From NCBI RefSeq assembly GCF_002775205.1, contig NC_036460.1, positions 17,016,402 through 17,080,401 of the forward strand: DNA of 64,000 nt, in the 5' to 3' direction. Source of the stretch: Xiphophorus maculatus (Eukaryota; Chordata; Actinopteri; Cyprinodontiformes; Poeciliidae). This document shows positions 52,896-64,000 of the stretch, one piece after another. The notes under the pieces were generated by a model that searched no databases, was not told where the DNA came from, and was given only the letters and a program-made list of their open reading frames with translations. The translations under genes and the position numbers were made by a program. Each line of letters begins with the position of its first letter. The stretch's first letter is position 1.

Positions 52896-54780
52896 ATGTT
52901 TGTATGAATGTATGCTTGCTTTGATCTAGTTCATTTTCAGTTCCTGCTTAATATGGATGGCATTTGTGTTTACTTGCCATAAGTCTAGTTCGCTGATTCT
53001 AAAGTGTTAAAATGTCAAGTAGTGAGTATATTCCTCACACAAAGAACATGAATAACTTAACACAATTTATGACTTGCAAAAGTGATAATCCTCTGAACCT
53101 TTACTTATTTTTGGCTCAATACAATCTCAAACGACAGTGTTATTGGGATTTAATGTGATAGACCAACACAATGTAGGGCATAATTTAAGAACTCATGTGT
53201 GAGCTAAAAGCATGAAAAGTGCTTAGGTTTACATTCATTTCCAAAGTTAATACTTTAAAAAAGCAGATTTTTTATTTAATTATAGCTGTGAATTTTTTAA
53301 AGTGTGTCTCACAGTTTTGGCTCATTCTTTTTTTTGCTAGAGGGCTTAATCTAAGGTTTGCTGGGGATGGTCTGAACATCAGTTTTCAAGTGTGGACACA
53401 GAATAACCATTTGATTTAGGACTAACTTATTCTGACACATAGATACGCTTTGATCTAACTTCTTCCACCTTTGCTCTTGTAAATTTAGAGACACCCTCAT
53501 TCTGAAAGATGAACATTCAACAGATTTACTTACAGAATTGCCTCCACAGTGAGCTTTGTTTAGTTCCCTATCAATTGTGGCCAGCTTGCTTTGCTTTCTC
53601 AATAAACAGATTCCAACAGCATGATACTGTGCACAGGATGATGTGGAGTGTTGCATTTCTCCCACACTGCTTTTAACACTTTGACAAAAAAAACAACCTC
53701 CCTCTGACCAGAGTGGTTTCTTTCATGCTAGCGGCCCCTACATTGCTTATAGCTTTCAACAATAACTAACATTCTTGCCTCTAGAAAAGTTAGTGGCAAA
53801 AAGTCTGATTTGTGAAGTATTTGTCCAAAGTTGTTAGTCGACAGTCTCCCAGCTGAGCTGTGAATCTCTCCAGCCCCTCCAAAGTTACTGTAGATCATTT
53901 GGCTGTTTAATTGACTAAAGCTCATCTTGCCCGGCCTGGTAGCTTATGTTAATGGCTATGACATGTTAGGTTTGCAGTTTTGGTTGATGAATTGACAAGT
54001 GCCCCTGCTGTGTTCCTTATGTCCTTCAGTGTGTTTTTTTTTTATTTGTTAATCAATTACACAGGTGGAATCTATTCACTAATTACAATAGGTGGATTTC
54101 AAAGACCATTGGGTAAACAGAGTTGTACTGAAGTGTATCAGAGAGTAAAATATATACACGTTGTATTGTTCAGATGCAAAATGAAAGATAACAGTTAAAG
54201 CGAAACCAATATATATTTTCTTTCCACTTCACCTTTGTCAGTGTATTGTGACAAAGGTCAGTGGACATGGCTACTTTTGTTTTGACTGAATGTTTCCTCA
54301 TTTTTGAACAGCAAAGAAATTCACCGAGTACTACCAGGTGCATTTTCTTTTTAAAAATGCTGCGCTTTTCTTAGCATTTGCTCTCTGGGAATATTTTCTG
54401 AAATTCTAGAACAGCCTGTACAGTAATGCCACAGTTATTACCCTAATCCACACAGTGGCGCTGGTGTGTTAAAAAGGGTCGTCAAAGATGCTACTGGCAA
54501 GATGAAACCTTCCATCATTATTTCTAGACAACTCTCAACTTCTTTTACCTGAACATCCGTTTCCATAAACTCCGAATTTGCAGCTGTTTATAAATAATGT
54601 AAAGAACAGATTAGTACAGTTAATTAAAATGACTTTTCCGGGTTTTCTTGAAAAAATCATTTGAATTAACTTGTATATTAAACTTTTTTTTTTTTTAAAT
54701 AACTGAGTTCTAACACATATTTTTTTTCTTCTTCTTGGTTTAAGCACAAATCTACATCTATCATAAAAGACAGATATTTA
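52896..54780. other. mrpl44-agfg1 spacer
   Basis: Apart from the Tc1-like end at 53.1 kb, no gene or strong motif seen. The GC-richer promoter of agfg1 follows. Confidence 0.6.
53090..53215 (-). mobile_element. Tc1-like terminal fragment, reverse orientation
   Basis: TATTGGGATTTAATGTGATA, then GACCAACACAATGTAG, is the reverse complement of the CTATCACATAAAATCCCAAT end of the family above. Downstream of mrpl44. Confidence 0.55.
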
Positions 54781-54840
54781 ATCAAAAAACTGTCCCGGAG
54801 ATAAAATGAGGGCGAGCGCATAACGGGATTTTTGCCAAAG

Positions 54841-54848
54841 CGGAAGTA
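54841..54848 (+). promoter_or_regulatory. possible ETS-type site upstream of agfg1
   Basis: CGGAAGTA 205 bp before the agfg1 start, in the most GC-rich stretch of the spacer (54.8-55.05 kb), which is the probable promoter. A single short match; binding is a guess. Confidence 0.3.
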
Positions 54849-55052
54849 GATGGCAGAGGCTCCTCTTGTCTCCTCCGATGTGCATCCTGAAACTCCTTGC
54901 TGGAGGAGACGCCAGGCCGCCCCTGACAACAGAGCCGCCCCTATCTGCCGTTAGCAGCGAGTCGGCAGCCGTTAAACAGCGCAGCCCTTTGTTTTAGTTG
55001 TCGCTGACCCCTCAGCCTCTCATTTAATTACCCGTGTTGCGTATCTTTCACC

Positions 55053-58000
55053 ATGGCGGCGAGCGCGAAACGAAAACAGGAGGAGAAACATCTGAAGATG
55101 CTGAGAGAAATGACGAGTTTGCCTCCCAATAGAAAGTGCTTTGACTGCGATCAGCGCGGCCCAACCTATGCCAACATGACTGTGGGTTCTTTCGTGTGCA
55201 CCTCCTGCTCTGGCATCTTGTGAGTATTCAGTGTCAGACGTGAGCCACAGCTTTTGTGCATATGATATATAGAGTTTCAGATGAGGGGCGAACCAAAGCT
55301 GTTAACGTAAGCTAACATTAGACATATATTTCCACATAGGTTGCAGTGAGCGTGGGATTTGCTGCTTGACATTGTCTGGTTGTGTTGTATTGGGTGGGGT
55401 GCATGAGTTGTCAGTGCCCCCACAATGGAACTGAAAGGACGACCACCCTCGATGCTAGTTAACTTTAGCTTCCAGTGCTAGCCAGTGAACTTATCTTGCA
55501 CTTGGAAGCGACAGATAAGCCTTTAGCCAGATGCTGCTACCAGTTGCTGTTAACGTTAGGAAGCCCCCCATTCCGACTAATGTTACTTAGTAACCATGTA
55601 CTCTTTATAGAAAGAGCCACACCGACACACCTTTTAGTTATTGATTTGAAGACCACTTTTTTTGGTTGTAAACTTGACACCTGGGCGTATCAATGTCATT
55701 TTATTTAGAGATGTGGCCGATGACTGTGAGAGCAGTGGTTATGATGGCATAATGTATTTATGTAATACATTTCTCAACCCTTAATTTGTCTCTGACGAGG
55801 ATCACAACTGGAATTTCAATTCTGTTTGCTGATCGAGGTACCTTATAGGAGCTCCTGTCTGCAAAGTTTAAACATACTGACTAAACTAGTCATTACGGTG
55901 GAGTACGGTGGAGTTTGTTTTCTATCACCTAAATCCAGGCTTCTGTAAACTTCAGATGTGAGATTAGTTAGAATGTTCTCTTCTTTTTCAGTTACAAATA
56001 TGACATCTGCACTTACTTGTCTGGTTAAAGACTAAAACTTAGTAGTTTTAGTAATATGCTGTCATTTAGACAAGTATCTCTTTTGAATACCAACAATATG
56101 AAGTAAGGTAAACCTCACAGTAAAAAAAAGCCCCTTTAATCAAGCGTTTTCTTGTTTTTGTTGTATGTGCTCCTTCTTCTTCTTTACTGTACTCACAAAG
56201 AGCTTAGATGGCACTCATGTGTGTTGTTTTGTAAATATTTGTTAATATAAGCACATAATCTTAAATTTGACAGACATTTATTATTTTGTGTAAGGACTTA
56301 AAAAATAAGTTCAACATGAAATTTTCAATTTAATTTGTTACAGAAATTTTAGGTTGTATGTTACTATCATTCAAATATTGAAACAATATCTATTTTGATA
56401 AATGAATAATTGGATATTTTTTTATATTTAGCATTGCAAAAAATAATTTTGGCTTACAGTAGAATTACAGGTGTGGTGTGGTTCTGTAATTAGTAACATT
56501 ACAACCTACTGTATGTTGAGTTCAATCTGAAGAAAACGTTTCCTATCTTTGACACTTATCTCATGTTAACTCTTCATGAATTATTTCCTGTGTGTTTGAG
56601 ATGCGCTTCAAACTGGTTGTAATTGTAGGCGCAGGAAGTGGTGTGGCCCCACTCTGCTGCTACATCAGCAGCATGTGATGCATGTGTGCAACAGGAAGTG
56701 GCTGGGACGGCAGGTCACTGTCTGTCTCTCCTGTTTTTTAATTATTTGGAGCGACAAATCACTTCCAGGAGAACGCCCTTCGATCAGGTTGAGACTGAGA
56801 CCGATTATTCTAGTGGTTTAAAATGTTTTTCCTATGCATTTCTGCATAAAACAAATATTAAAATTCATAAAAATTCTAAAACTTTGATCAGTAACGGAAT
56901 TATTTTATTTTATTATTTTCATTTTGAGCTCCCCAGTATAATGTATGACCAGTGATGTAGCATTATGAAGGAGTAAGATATACTTTGCAATTGCAATGTG
57001 AGATATGAAAAGTTTTACTTACTTAATCATACAAGCAGCATTCAGTTCCGAAATTTGGACTGACTGTGCTAATGACACACAGACGCTGCCTGTATGTTCA
57101 GTTGTCTTAAATTTTTTTCCAGGAGTTTTAGTCCAAGTCAGATAAGTGACCAGCTGCAGAATACATCAGGAAGTGACGGGGAGAGGTAATAGGGCAGTCG
57201 AACACCTGGGTTTTCAGCCGAGCAGGAAAGTAGATGTGACCATGATGGTTCACAGAAATATTCTGCCCCTTGAAATATGTTTCAAACATTACCTCGGCTG
57301 AGATTCACCTGAGTTTCATTTTTGTGTTGTGGCTGTAGCTAAATCTTTCTGAGCTTAGTTAGCTAGCTTAACAGTTGTGATATGAGAGAAGTACCGTAGA
57401 ACAAATGATTTGCGAATTTACAAATTTGTGAATGTACAGAGTTTAGTGTTAGAACAAAGGCACCAACGTTTTTAACTGTAAAAGCTGCACTGCCATAAAA
57501 TATCCAACAGTTACCTGGCAACCATCAGCTGCTCTAAGCACATTTAATGCACACAATATGTGGTGTAAGTAGGAGATTGATCAGGTTAAACGCTGCTTTG
57601 TGATCTTGTATTTCTCACACCAGGAACAATCGGCTCCAAAAAGAGACTACACCCAACAGAGAAAACTAATTTTACTATACTATGTTCTGTAATCCCTGAT
57701 CAAAAAAGAAGAAAAAAACTTGTGACAGAATGTCTTTTCATTTATACAAGGAGTGTATTAGAAGTTCTTAATGAAAAAAGAACCCTGTTTACTCAATGTA
57801 TCATTAAAAGCTATTTCATATATCAGTGGTTAAAATGAAAGTTTGTTTAATATAAATAAAACAATCCTGAGTAAAAATGCTTTTACAATTTTACAAAACA
57901 TTTTATTTAAAAGACACATTTACTGCAGATAGAATCCCAATAGATGCTTAAAAGTAAATTTCTGATTTATTTTCTAATGATTTCTTTTAATTTTTTTTTG

Positions 58001-61000
58001 TTTGTTTTTTCAAATAAAGTTTGGACAATTTAATGGTTGCGACTTCTTTAAGGGTGACGGCCAGAACATAAACACTTTTTCCTCTTTCAGTTGTGGTTAT
58101 TTAATGGGTGGTGTTGGAATCTGCTATGTAAACACATTCCTGGCGAAGGTGGGGACCTTCCCAGGAGGAACACTGCTCACAATGTCTCTTTCTGGTAAAT
58201 TGCTGCTGGCAGGAAGGAACCCCACTCGGTCTGCTTGTCTTGAGTAAGCAGGGATACAAAAGCGACAAGACTGCATTAAGGAGGGCCAAGTGTCAAACAT
58301 GACTAGTATAATAAATAGCCAACAGACACTATTTAAATTATAACGCGTTTAATCTTTTTATGATGTTCAAGCAAAGCGTGAGTAACGCTTATGTAAACAA
58401 TTCGGTTTGACTTAAAGAGTTTTTATTTTATTTTAAACTACAGGTTAGGTATTAAATGTTTCCTCTTCAGCAGTTATTTTAGGCTTCATGCAAGCTCTTC
58501 CACTCTTATGAGGCTTAGTTTTGCCAGTTTCTCTCATCCTGGAGCTGTTTCCGTATGCAAATGAGTTGAGTTCTCTGGCTCAGCTATTCGGTGTACAGCA
58601 GAGACAAGGTCATAATTATTTTACTGTGCAATATGTGATAGCATTTAAGCACACAGTGTGCATGCCGCTCTGTTTACGTGTAGGGAAACCGAGTGGACTT
58701 CTGCTTGTTTGGAAATGTGGACCAGTCTTTGCTGATGTTTTCAGAATTGTGATTGTGGAATCAGTGGTATCCTGTACATCTCTGTACTTCTGCATTTTTA
58801 AAAGCCACTGACTGTTGTGAGATAGCACATACTGTGTTAAGAAAGGCTTTTACCCTGTCACCGCATAGATGGAATCCAGACTGATATCTGTATTTTATCT
58901 TTCAGTTGGCTCCCACAAAAATAAACAACAGCTATGACAATAAATGTAAGCAAATGATATTTTCCTTTTTCAGAGAACAACATTAGCAAGCAAAACCACA
59001 GCAGATAAGATAATGTAACCTGAATTAGACCCCTCAGTGGGAACTCAGTGGGCAGAAATGTTCACATCATATTTCACTCTTTAAGGCAATGTGATTTTTT
59101 CTGTTTCTGACCTAGTTTCATCTTGATTCGAATAGGATCTTATCGTTTACCTTCCTCAGGCGCTGAAGAATTGCTAAAGTATCATGTAAGGAGTAGCACA
59201 CACTTTTCTCCCTTTTTGAAGAGATTTTTAAATACGTTTTTCATTTGTTCAGTTTGACTCATTTTCAAAGTTGAAAACAAGATGAGAACAAAAGTTACGT
59301 TTGGAAAGTTTTTTTTTCTCTCAATTCATTTAGTCTTTGGTTTGGTGGTTTAGACCAGTGGTTCCCAACCTTTTTAGTCGCGCGGACCGGTCAGCCCTTC
59401 GCAATTTTGCTGGTTGGGGACCACTGGTTTAGACAACTTTTTATTTAGATTTTGTATCAATTTTTTTTGTCAGTCATTCTCTTACCGGTTTTCACAAGAA
59501 GTCTCAGTAAGACATAACTGAACAAAAGCTGATAATGTGCTGGAAATCTCTCTCGCTTTCTTGTGTTGTTTTGTATACGGTATAACCTGTGGATTATATC
59601 ACAAGTACATTTTCTTTGTCCAAGCTGCCTGTTATCTCTGTTTTGTGTTACTGAGTAATAGTGAGTTAAGCTGACTGAACGTGAAAAGAATGAGCGAGAT
59701 GAAAAGTTCTGAGAAAGTTAACGCCTGTCAATAATTTAGCAACCTTGGTCTAGTGTTTCATTCCAGGTTTGGCTTGGCTTTGTGCATAACACTGTGACAG
59801 CGTAACTGAAACGTAAGATCCTTTTTTTCTAGGCAGCTGTGGCATTTTTTTTCTTCACTTAAAAAGTCCAAAGTATCAGTTGTTTGTATCTACATCTAAA
59901 ACAAGGATTAATTTAATATTGACAACTGGTTGTCGGCCTCTAATATAATATTCAGTTTGAACAATTTCGACTATTTCACGTATAAAACACTGGAGGGAAT
60001 CAAAACACAGACAACCCTTCAGAATGGAAGTTATAAAAGGCAAGAGCAAAAATAGTACAATTCTGTTTATTTATTTCAATTTTAGAAAAATGAGTAAAAA
60101 TTGAAACCTTTAATTCAAACTGTTACACATCATAGAAATGCAGGCAAATGTCCAAAATTGGGAAATTTCTGAATTTCCTATTGTAACACCTAGAGTGTAG
60201 TTAGGTTTAACTCAAAACAATAACCCTTTAATGACCCTTTAATCTAACTGTTAGAAGCTGAGCTGTGACTTTCTGAAGGGGAATAAACGAGGTTTGTGTG
60301 AGATAACGGATGTCACTCCTTAATAGTTTCCATATTAGGGGATATTACTCATTGCTTGGTTACACTGACAATCTGAGTTCAGTCAGTGCAAGTTCAGGAA
60401 ATGTTTCATCCGTTTCCTTTGTTTTCTTCTTCCTTTTTTGTCTATATGCCGTGATTCATTTGTCGCTTTTGTCTTTTCTTGTACTTGTAGTCGACTCAGT
60501 TACACAAGCAACCTGCTGGCTTGTAGCTAATTAAACGACCCCATCCAAAGAAGAGGGCCATAGAGCACATTAAGATGAGGCTTTCGCTTTCCGTGACATG
60601 ACATCAAATTGACCCCGGTTTAATTTCTCTGCCCGCAGACGAGGACTGAACCCACCCCATAGAGTTAAGTCTATCTCCATGACAACATTCACGCAACAGG
60701 AAATCGAGTTCCTACAGAAACATGGCAATGAGGTAAGCGTGGTGAAATTCTGCTCTGTTGCATAAAACAGTGTTTGCCAACCCTGGTTCTCAAGGCACAC
60801 TGCCCTGCATGTTTTAGGTATTTCCTTGCTTCAGTCCAGCTGATTTCAATTGATGACTGATTAACAGGTGTTTGTTGAACTGCAATCAGTTGAATCAGGC
60901 ACATTAAAGCAGGGAAACCTCTAAAACATGTAGGACAGTGTACCTTGAGGACCAGGGTTGGGAAACCCTAGCATAAAACTTTGAATTACTCTTAAAGGCT

Positions 61001-63899
61001 TTGTTTCTTTCTGGTTTTACTTGATTTACAGGTGGAAATCTCAATATGTAATTTTTAAAAAAATGTATTAGCAAATGGTCTGTGTTTTAGAAACAAACTA
61101 TAGTCCAAAGTACCACATTCTTTATTAATAAGCACTGTGGAGTTTCAGTATGAAAGGTTTGTCATTCAACTACTCACCTATCTGCTTAAATCTCATTGAG
61201 GAGAACAATATAAACAGAGAAACCAAAGTCCGTCAAGTCCGTCATCACATTTGTGCTAAACGGAGTATAAAATAGATCAGTGCCACCAGGGACGCAGTTT
61301 ATTACAAGCTAAAGCAAAATCATCCGGCAGGCAGACATGCTGGAGTCTCAAGGTTGGGATTGATGCTGGTGTCCTCCAGGCTGTAAATATTACTCCATCA
61401 TGTTGCTATTTTTTTTTTCATTCCATTTTTGCACACTTTGATCCAGAAAAAAAACCTGATACAACAGCTAGGGTTCAAATACCATCAGCTGTTGTATCTT
61501 GGCCTTCATGCTGTTTTGTATTGTACATCAAGAATTTTTACATTCAGTTCTTGTTGGTTTTATTACTGTTACTACATGTCCATCTTAGTAAATTAGGATA
61601 TCAATGAAAAACTGATTTATTTCATATTTTCAATCCGAGGGAACCTTTGTCGGAGAGTCATTCCAGACAGATTGGTGTAGTTGAAGTGTTTCTTTCTGTT
61701 TGTTTGGATGTTTTTGTCTGACACTTGATAAAAACTCAAAATGAAGTTTCTGCATAAGTTTCAATATTATACCAATTAACTAGATTTTTAATACCAGCTA
61801 CCCCCATTGCAAACTATGTATGTGACCTGTATCGTACAGGTCTTCAGTTCTTTTTACATGGATTACTGCATTAATGCTGCATTGCATCAAAGTGATCAGC
61901 CTGCAGCTCTGCTACAGTGTTAAGAAAACCCAGGTTGAATAGCGGCCTTCAGCTTATGTGTATTGTTAGGTCCGATGTCTCATCTTTTTCTGGACCAGAG
62001 CTCTTTCTGTATGAGATTCTGTATGAGGTTTAGGTGAATTTGTGAAATCACGCACAGTGATGTTCTGTGTGAGAAGGCTCTGCTGGAAAATGAAGTCAGC
62101 ATCTCCATCGTGCTTGTCAGCAGAAGGAAGCATGTAGTGCTCTAGAATTTCCTGCTAGACGGTGTTGCTGACTTTGGATTTTAGAAAACACTGGACTAAG
62201 AGCAGCTGATGAAATGGCTTACCAAATAACCATGGACTCTGGAAACTTCACACTGACTTTGCTTCACAGGCTGTTCAGCACTTCATTTATCTTTGTTTCT
62301 TTGACTCCTTTTCCTTCCACTTAACTTTTCTTGAATAAGCACTGATGTAACAGCCAGACTTTTTTACCAATAACGGTTTCTGGTTTACATTTATTATGGA
62401 GGGTATCATTAAATGTTTCCTAGACAACTGACAAGTCAGGGTGTAACTGTCATAGGGTGTAATATGACCACAACTTAACATAAATAGGGATAGTCCTCTA
62501 ATTCCTTTTTGTTCAATTGTTCAGTACTAGACCTGTAAAATAGGTCTGTTAAAATACATAAGTTAGTTTAGGGTGGTTCAGTATTTTTCTTTTCTTTTTT
62601 TGGCATCATTTTTAATTAGCATTATTAAGTAAGTTCTGTTATTATTTTTCTGTTACTAGATTTCTTCTTAACAGTTAAAAGTACATTAATATTGTATAGT
62701 GGAGTTTACAAAATAAATTTGTAAGCTGACATAACTTTCCTGCATTTATATGTTTCAGGTATGTAAACAGATCTGGCTCGGTCTTTATGACGACAGAACC
62801 TCATCAGTACCAGACTTCAGAGAACCACAGAAAGTCAAGGAGTTCCTTCAAGAGAAATATGAGAAGAAGAGATGGTGAGTGAGCTTTTCATGCTGGTTGT
62901 ACATAGATCTGAATGAACAGATCTGAGAACTGTGCTGACATGCAGCTTGTCTTTGAGTTTCCCTTATTTCTGGTATGGAATGTCTCAAAGGGAGCTCATA
63001 GCACTCAGCCTCCAGCAAGCTACCAAACACTCCTCCTTTAGTGCACCGAATGTAGGTCGCTACAGACAAGCTGCTCTAAATTTGCAATAGTGACTTCAAG
63101 AAGGTAAAGGATGAATTCAAATCAGACATTTGTTCTTTAGCCCTGTCAGTATTACTCTCATATTAGTGTTATGTCTAACAGGACATATTATCTAATGCAA
63201 ACAAGATTAAGGTCATTGTCAATGTTAGATTTGAAAAGCAAAGTAACATTAAAAAGAGTACTTATGCGGTTACAGAGAAATAAGATGCACTAATAATATG
63301 TACTATTTTCCTTGAGGTTGAGAAGTTTCATAGAGCGAACACACCTGATTATGAAAGAATTATTTTTAGCTCGTCTTCAGATGTTTAGTCTCTGAAGACT
63401 GACCAAAATGAGAGCAGTAGAGATACCTCTGCATGCCTCAGCATGCCCTTTTGGAACAAACGTGCATTTTTTGAATCAGACACAAAATCGTATAGCAGTG
63501 ACAGTGCTTTACAGTTACAGATGTTATTTATCCAATAATCACAGTTAATCTGCTAACACATCTTTAAATACACCTTTATATTGAAAAATTATTATTCTGC
63601 AGAATACTGTAGTCTTTATTTCTGAGCTAAAAGTTAAAAGTCTGCTGAAATCAATTTAATTTCTTTCTATTATCGGTTATTACAGTTTAGATATTTTAAC
63701 GTTAATGTGATGCATATATTATTTTCTTCCAAGGTATGTGCCTCCTGAACAAGCCAAGGTTGTGGCATCGGTCCATGCTTCCATCTCCGGTTCCTCAAAC
63801 AGCAGCACCAACAGCACCCCAGAGGTCAGACCGCTTAAATCACTGCTGGGGGATTCGGCCCCCACTCTGCACTTGACTAAGAATACCCCACCAAATCAG
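55053..63899 (+). CDS. agfg1: agfg1: ArfGAP with FG repeats 1, first four coding exons, gene runs off the right edge
   Basis: Also called HRB/RIP. In mammals it has an ArfGAP zinc finger and an FG-repeat tail, acts in clathrin endocytosis and acrosome formation, and is a cofactor in nuclear RNA export. Coding exons in window: 55053-55219, 60639-60732, 62759-62874 and 63734-63899, phases 2, 0, 2 and 0, 181 codons. Seen: MAASAKRKQEEKHLKMLREM, zinc finger C29-x2-C32-x16-C49-x2-C52 (CFDCDQRGPTYANM), RGLNPPHRVKSISMTTFTQQ, EIEFLQKHGNEVCKQIWLGL and KSLLGDSAPTLHL, all close to human. The start is in a good context (caccATGG). The FG-repeat C-terminal part lies beyond the window. Confidence 0.97.
55220..60638. 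other. agfg1 intron 1, 5.4 kb
   Basis: Large first intron with the 71-bp hAT MITE; no exon or conserved block recognised. Enhancers are possible but not visible. Confidence 0.6.
59356..59426. mobile_element. very short hAT-type MITE, 71 bp, perfect 8-bp target duplication
   Basis: CAGTGGTTCCCAACCTTTTT at the left, GGTTGGGGACCACTG at the right, and GTTTAGAC repeated exactly at 59348-59355 and 59427-59434. Only about 40 bp separate the inverted ends. In agfg1 intron 1. Confidence 0.9.
60768..60970. mobile_element. hAT-type MITE, 203 bp, perfect 8-bp target duplication
   Basis: Starts CAGTGTTTGCCAACCCTGG, ends CCAGGGTTGGGAAACCCTA. GCATAAAA flanks both sides exactly (60760-60767 and 60971-60978). 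It lies 36 bp after the donor of agfg1 exon 2. Confidence 0.9.
60979..62758. other. rest of agfg1 intron 2
   Basis: AT-rich; nothing recognised beyond the hAT MITE at its start. Confidence 0.6.
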
Positions 63900-64000
63900 G
63901 TGAATATTTCACACACATGCACACAAACACTTTATTGTAAAAGAGTAGTGCCTGACTCAAACAAAACAAAACTAAAATGAGATTCACCCCCTGTCCCCAA

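Overview
This window is spliced vertebrate nuclear DNA, most likely from a teleost fish. It is AT-rich, its genes are broken into short exons with GT-AG junctions, it carries decayed copies of Tc1-like and hAT elements of the kind common in fish, and it links genes that I recall as unlinked in human. No bacterial, organellar or viral genes, CRISPR arrays or convincing tRNA/rRNA genes are seen.

Region 1 (221-42458, minus strand) is nearly all of a megf6 orthologue (multiple EGF-like domains 6). I placed 33 consecutive coding exons by hand. They encode a signal peptide, an EMI domain, one plain EGF module, eight calcium-binding-type EGF modules, an acidic linker with a poly-Asp run, and twenty laminin-type EGF modules. 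That is about 1434 codons, and the last modules lie beyond base 1. From the EMI/EGF part onward all introns are phase 1, roughly one module per exon.

Region 2 (20947-23780, plus strand) is a complete six-exon EHD-family gene, closest by eye to EHD2. It sits antisense inside the megf6 intron between coding exons 16 and 17.

Region 3 (about 43.6-64.0 kb) is a compact cluster: mff (mitochondrial fission factor, plus), dnaaf1/lrrc50 (axonemal dynein assembly, minus), mrpl44 (mitochondrial ribosomal protein, plus) and the first four coding exons of agfg1 (ArfGAP with FG repeats, plus, running off the right edge). mff and dnaaf1 converge tail to tail. dnaaf1 and mrpl44 diverge from a 261-bp head-to-head promoter that contains a good RFX X-box match, which fits a ciliary gene.

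The introns and spacers hold transposon debris. Several hAT-type MITEs have terminal inverted repeats, and three have perfect 8-bp target duplications. There are several Tc1-like remnants, a foldback element with 67-bp arms, a perfect 52-bp palindrome in an mff intron, retroposon-like 3' tails and microsatellites. I see no evidence of a wholly novel system. The most notable points are the nested antisense EHD gene, the X-box in the dnaaf1/mrpl44 promoter, a megf6 donor site inside a GT repeat, and the gene neighbourhood. Exon boundaries come from reading splice consensus and codon phase, not from transcripts. All comparisons with human proteins are from memory.
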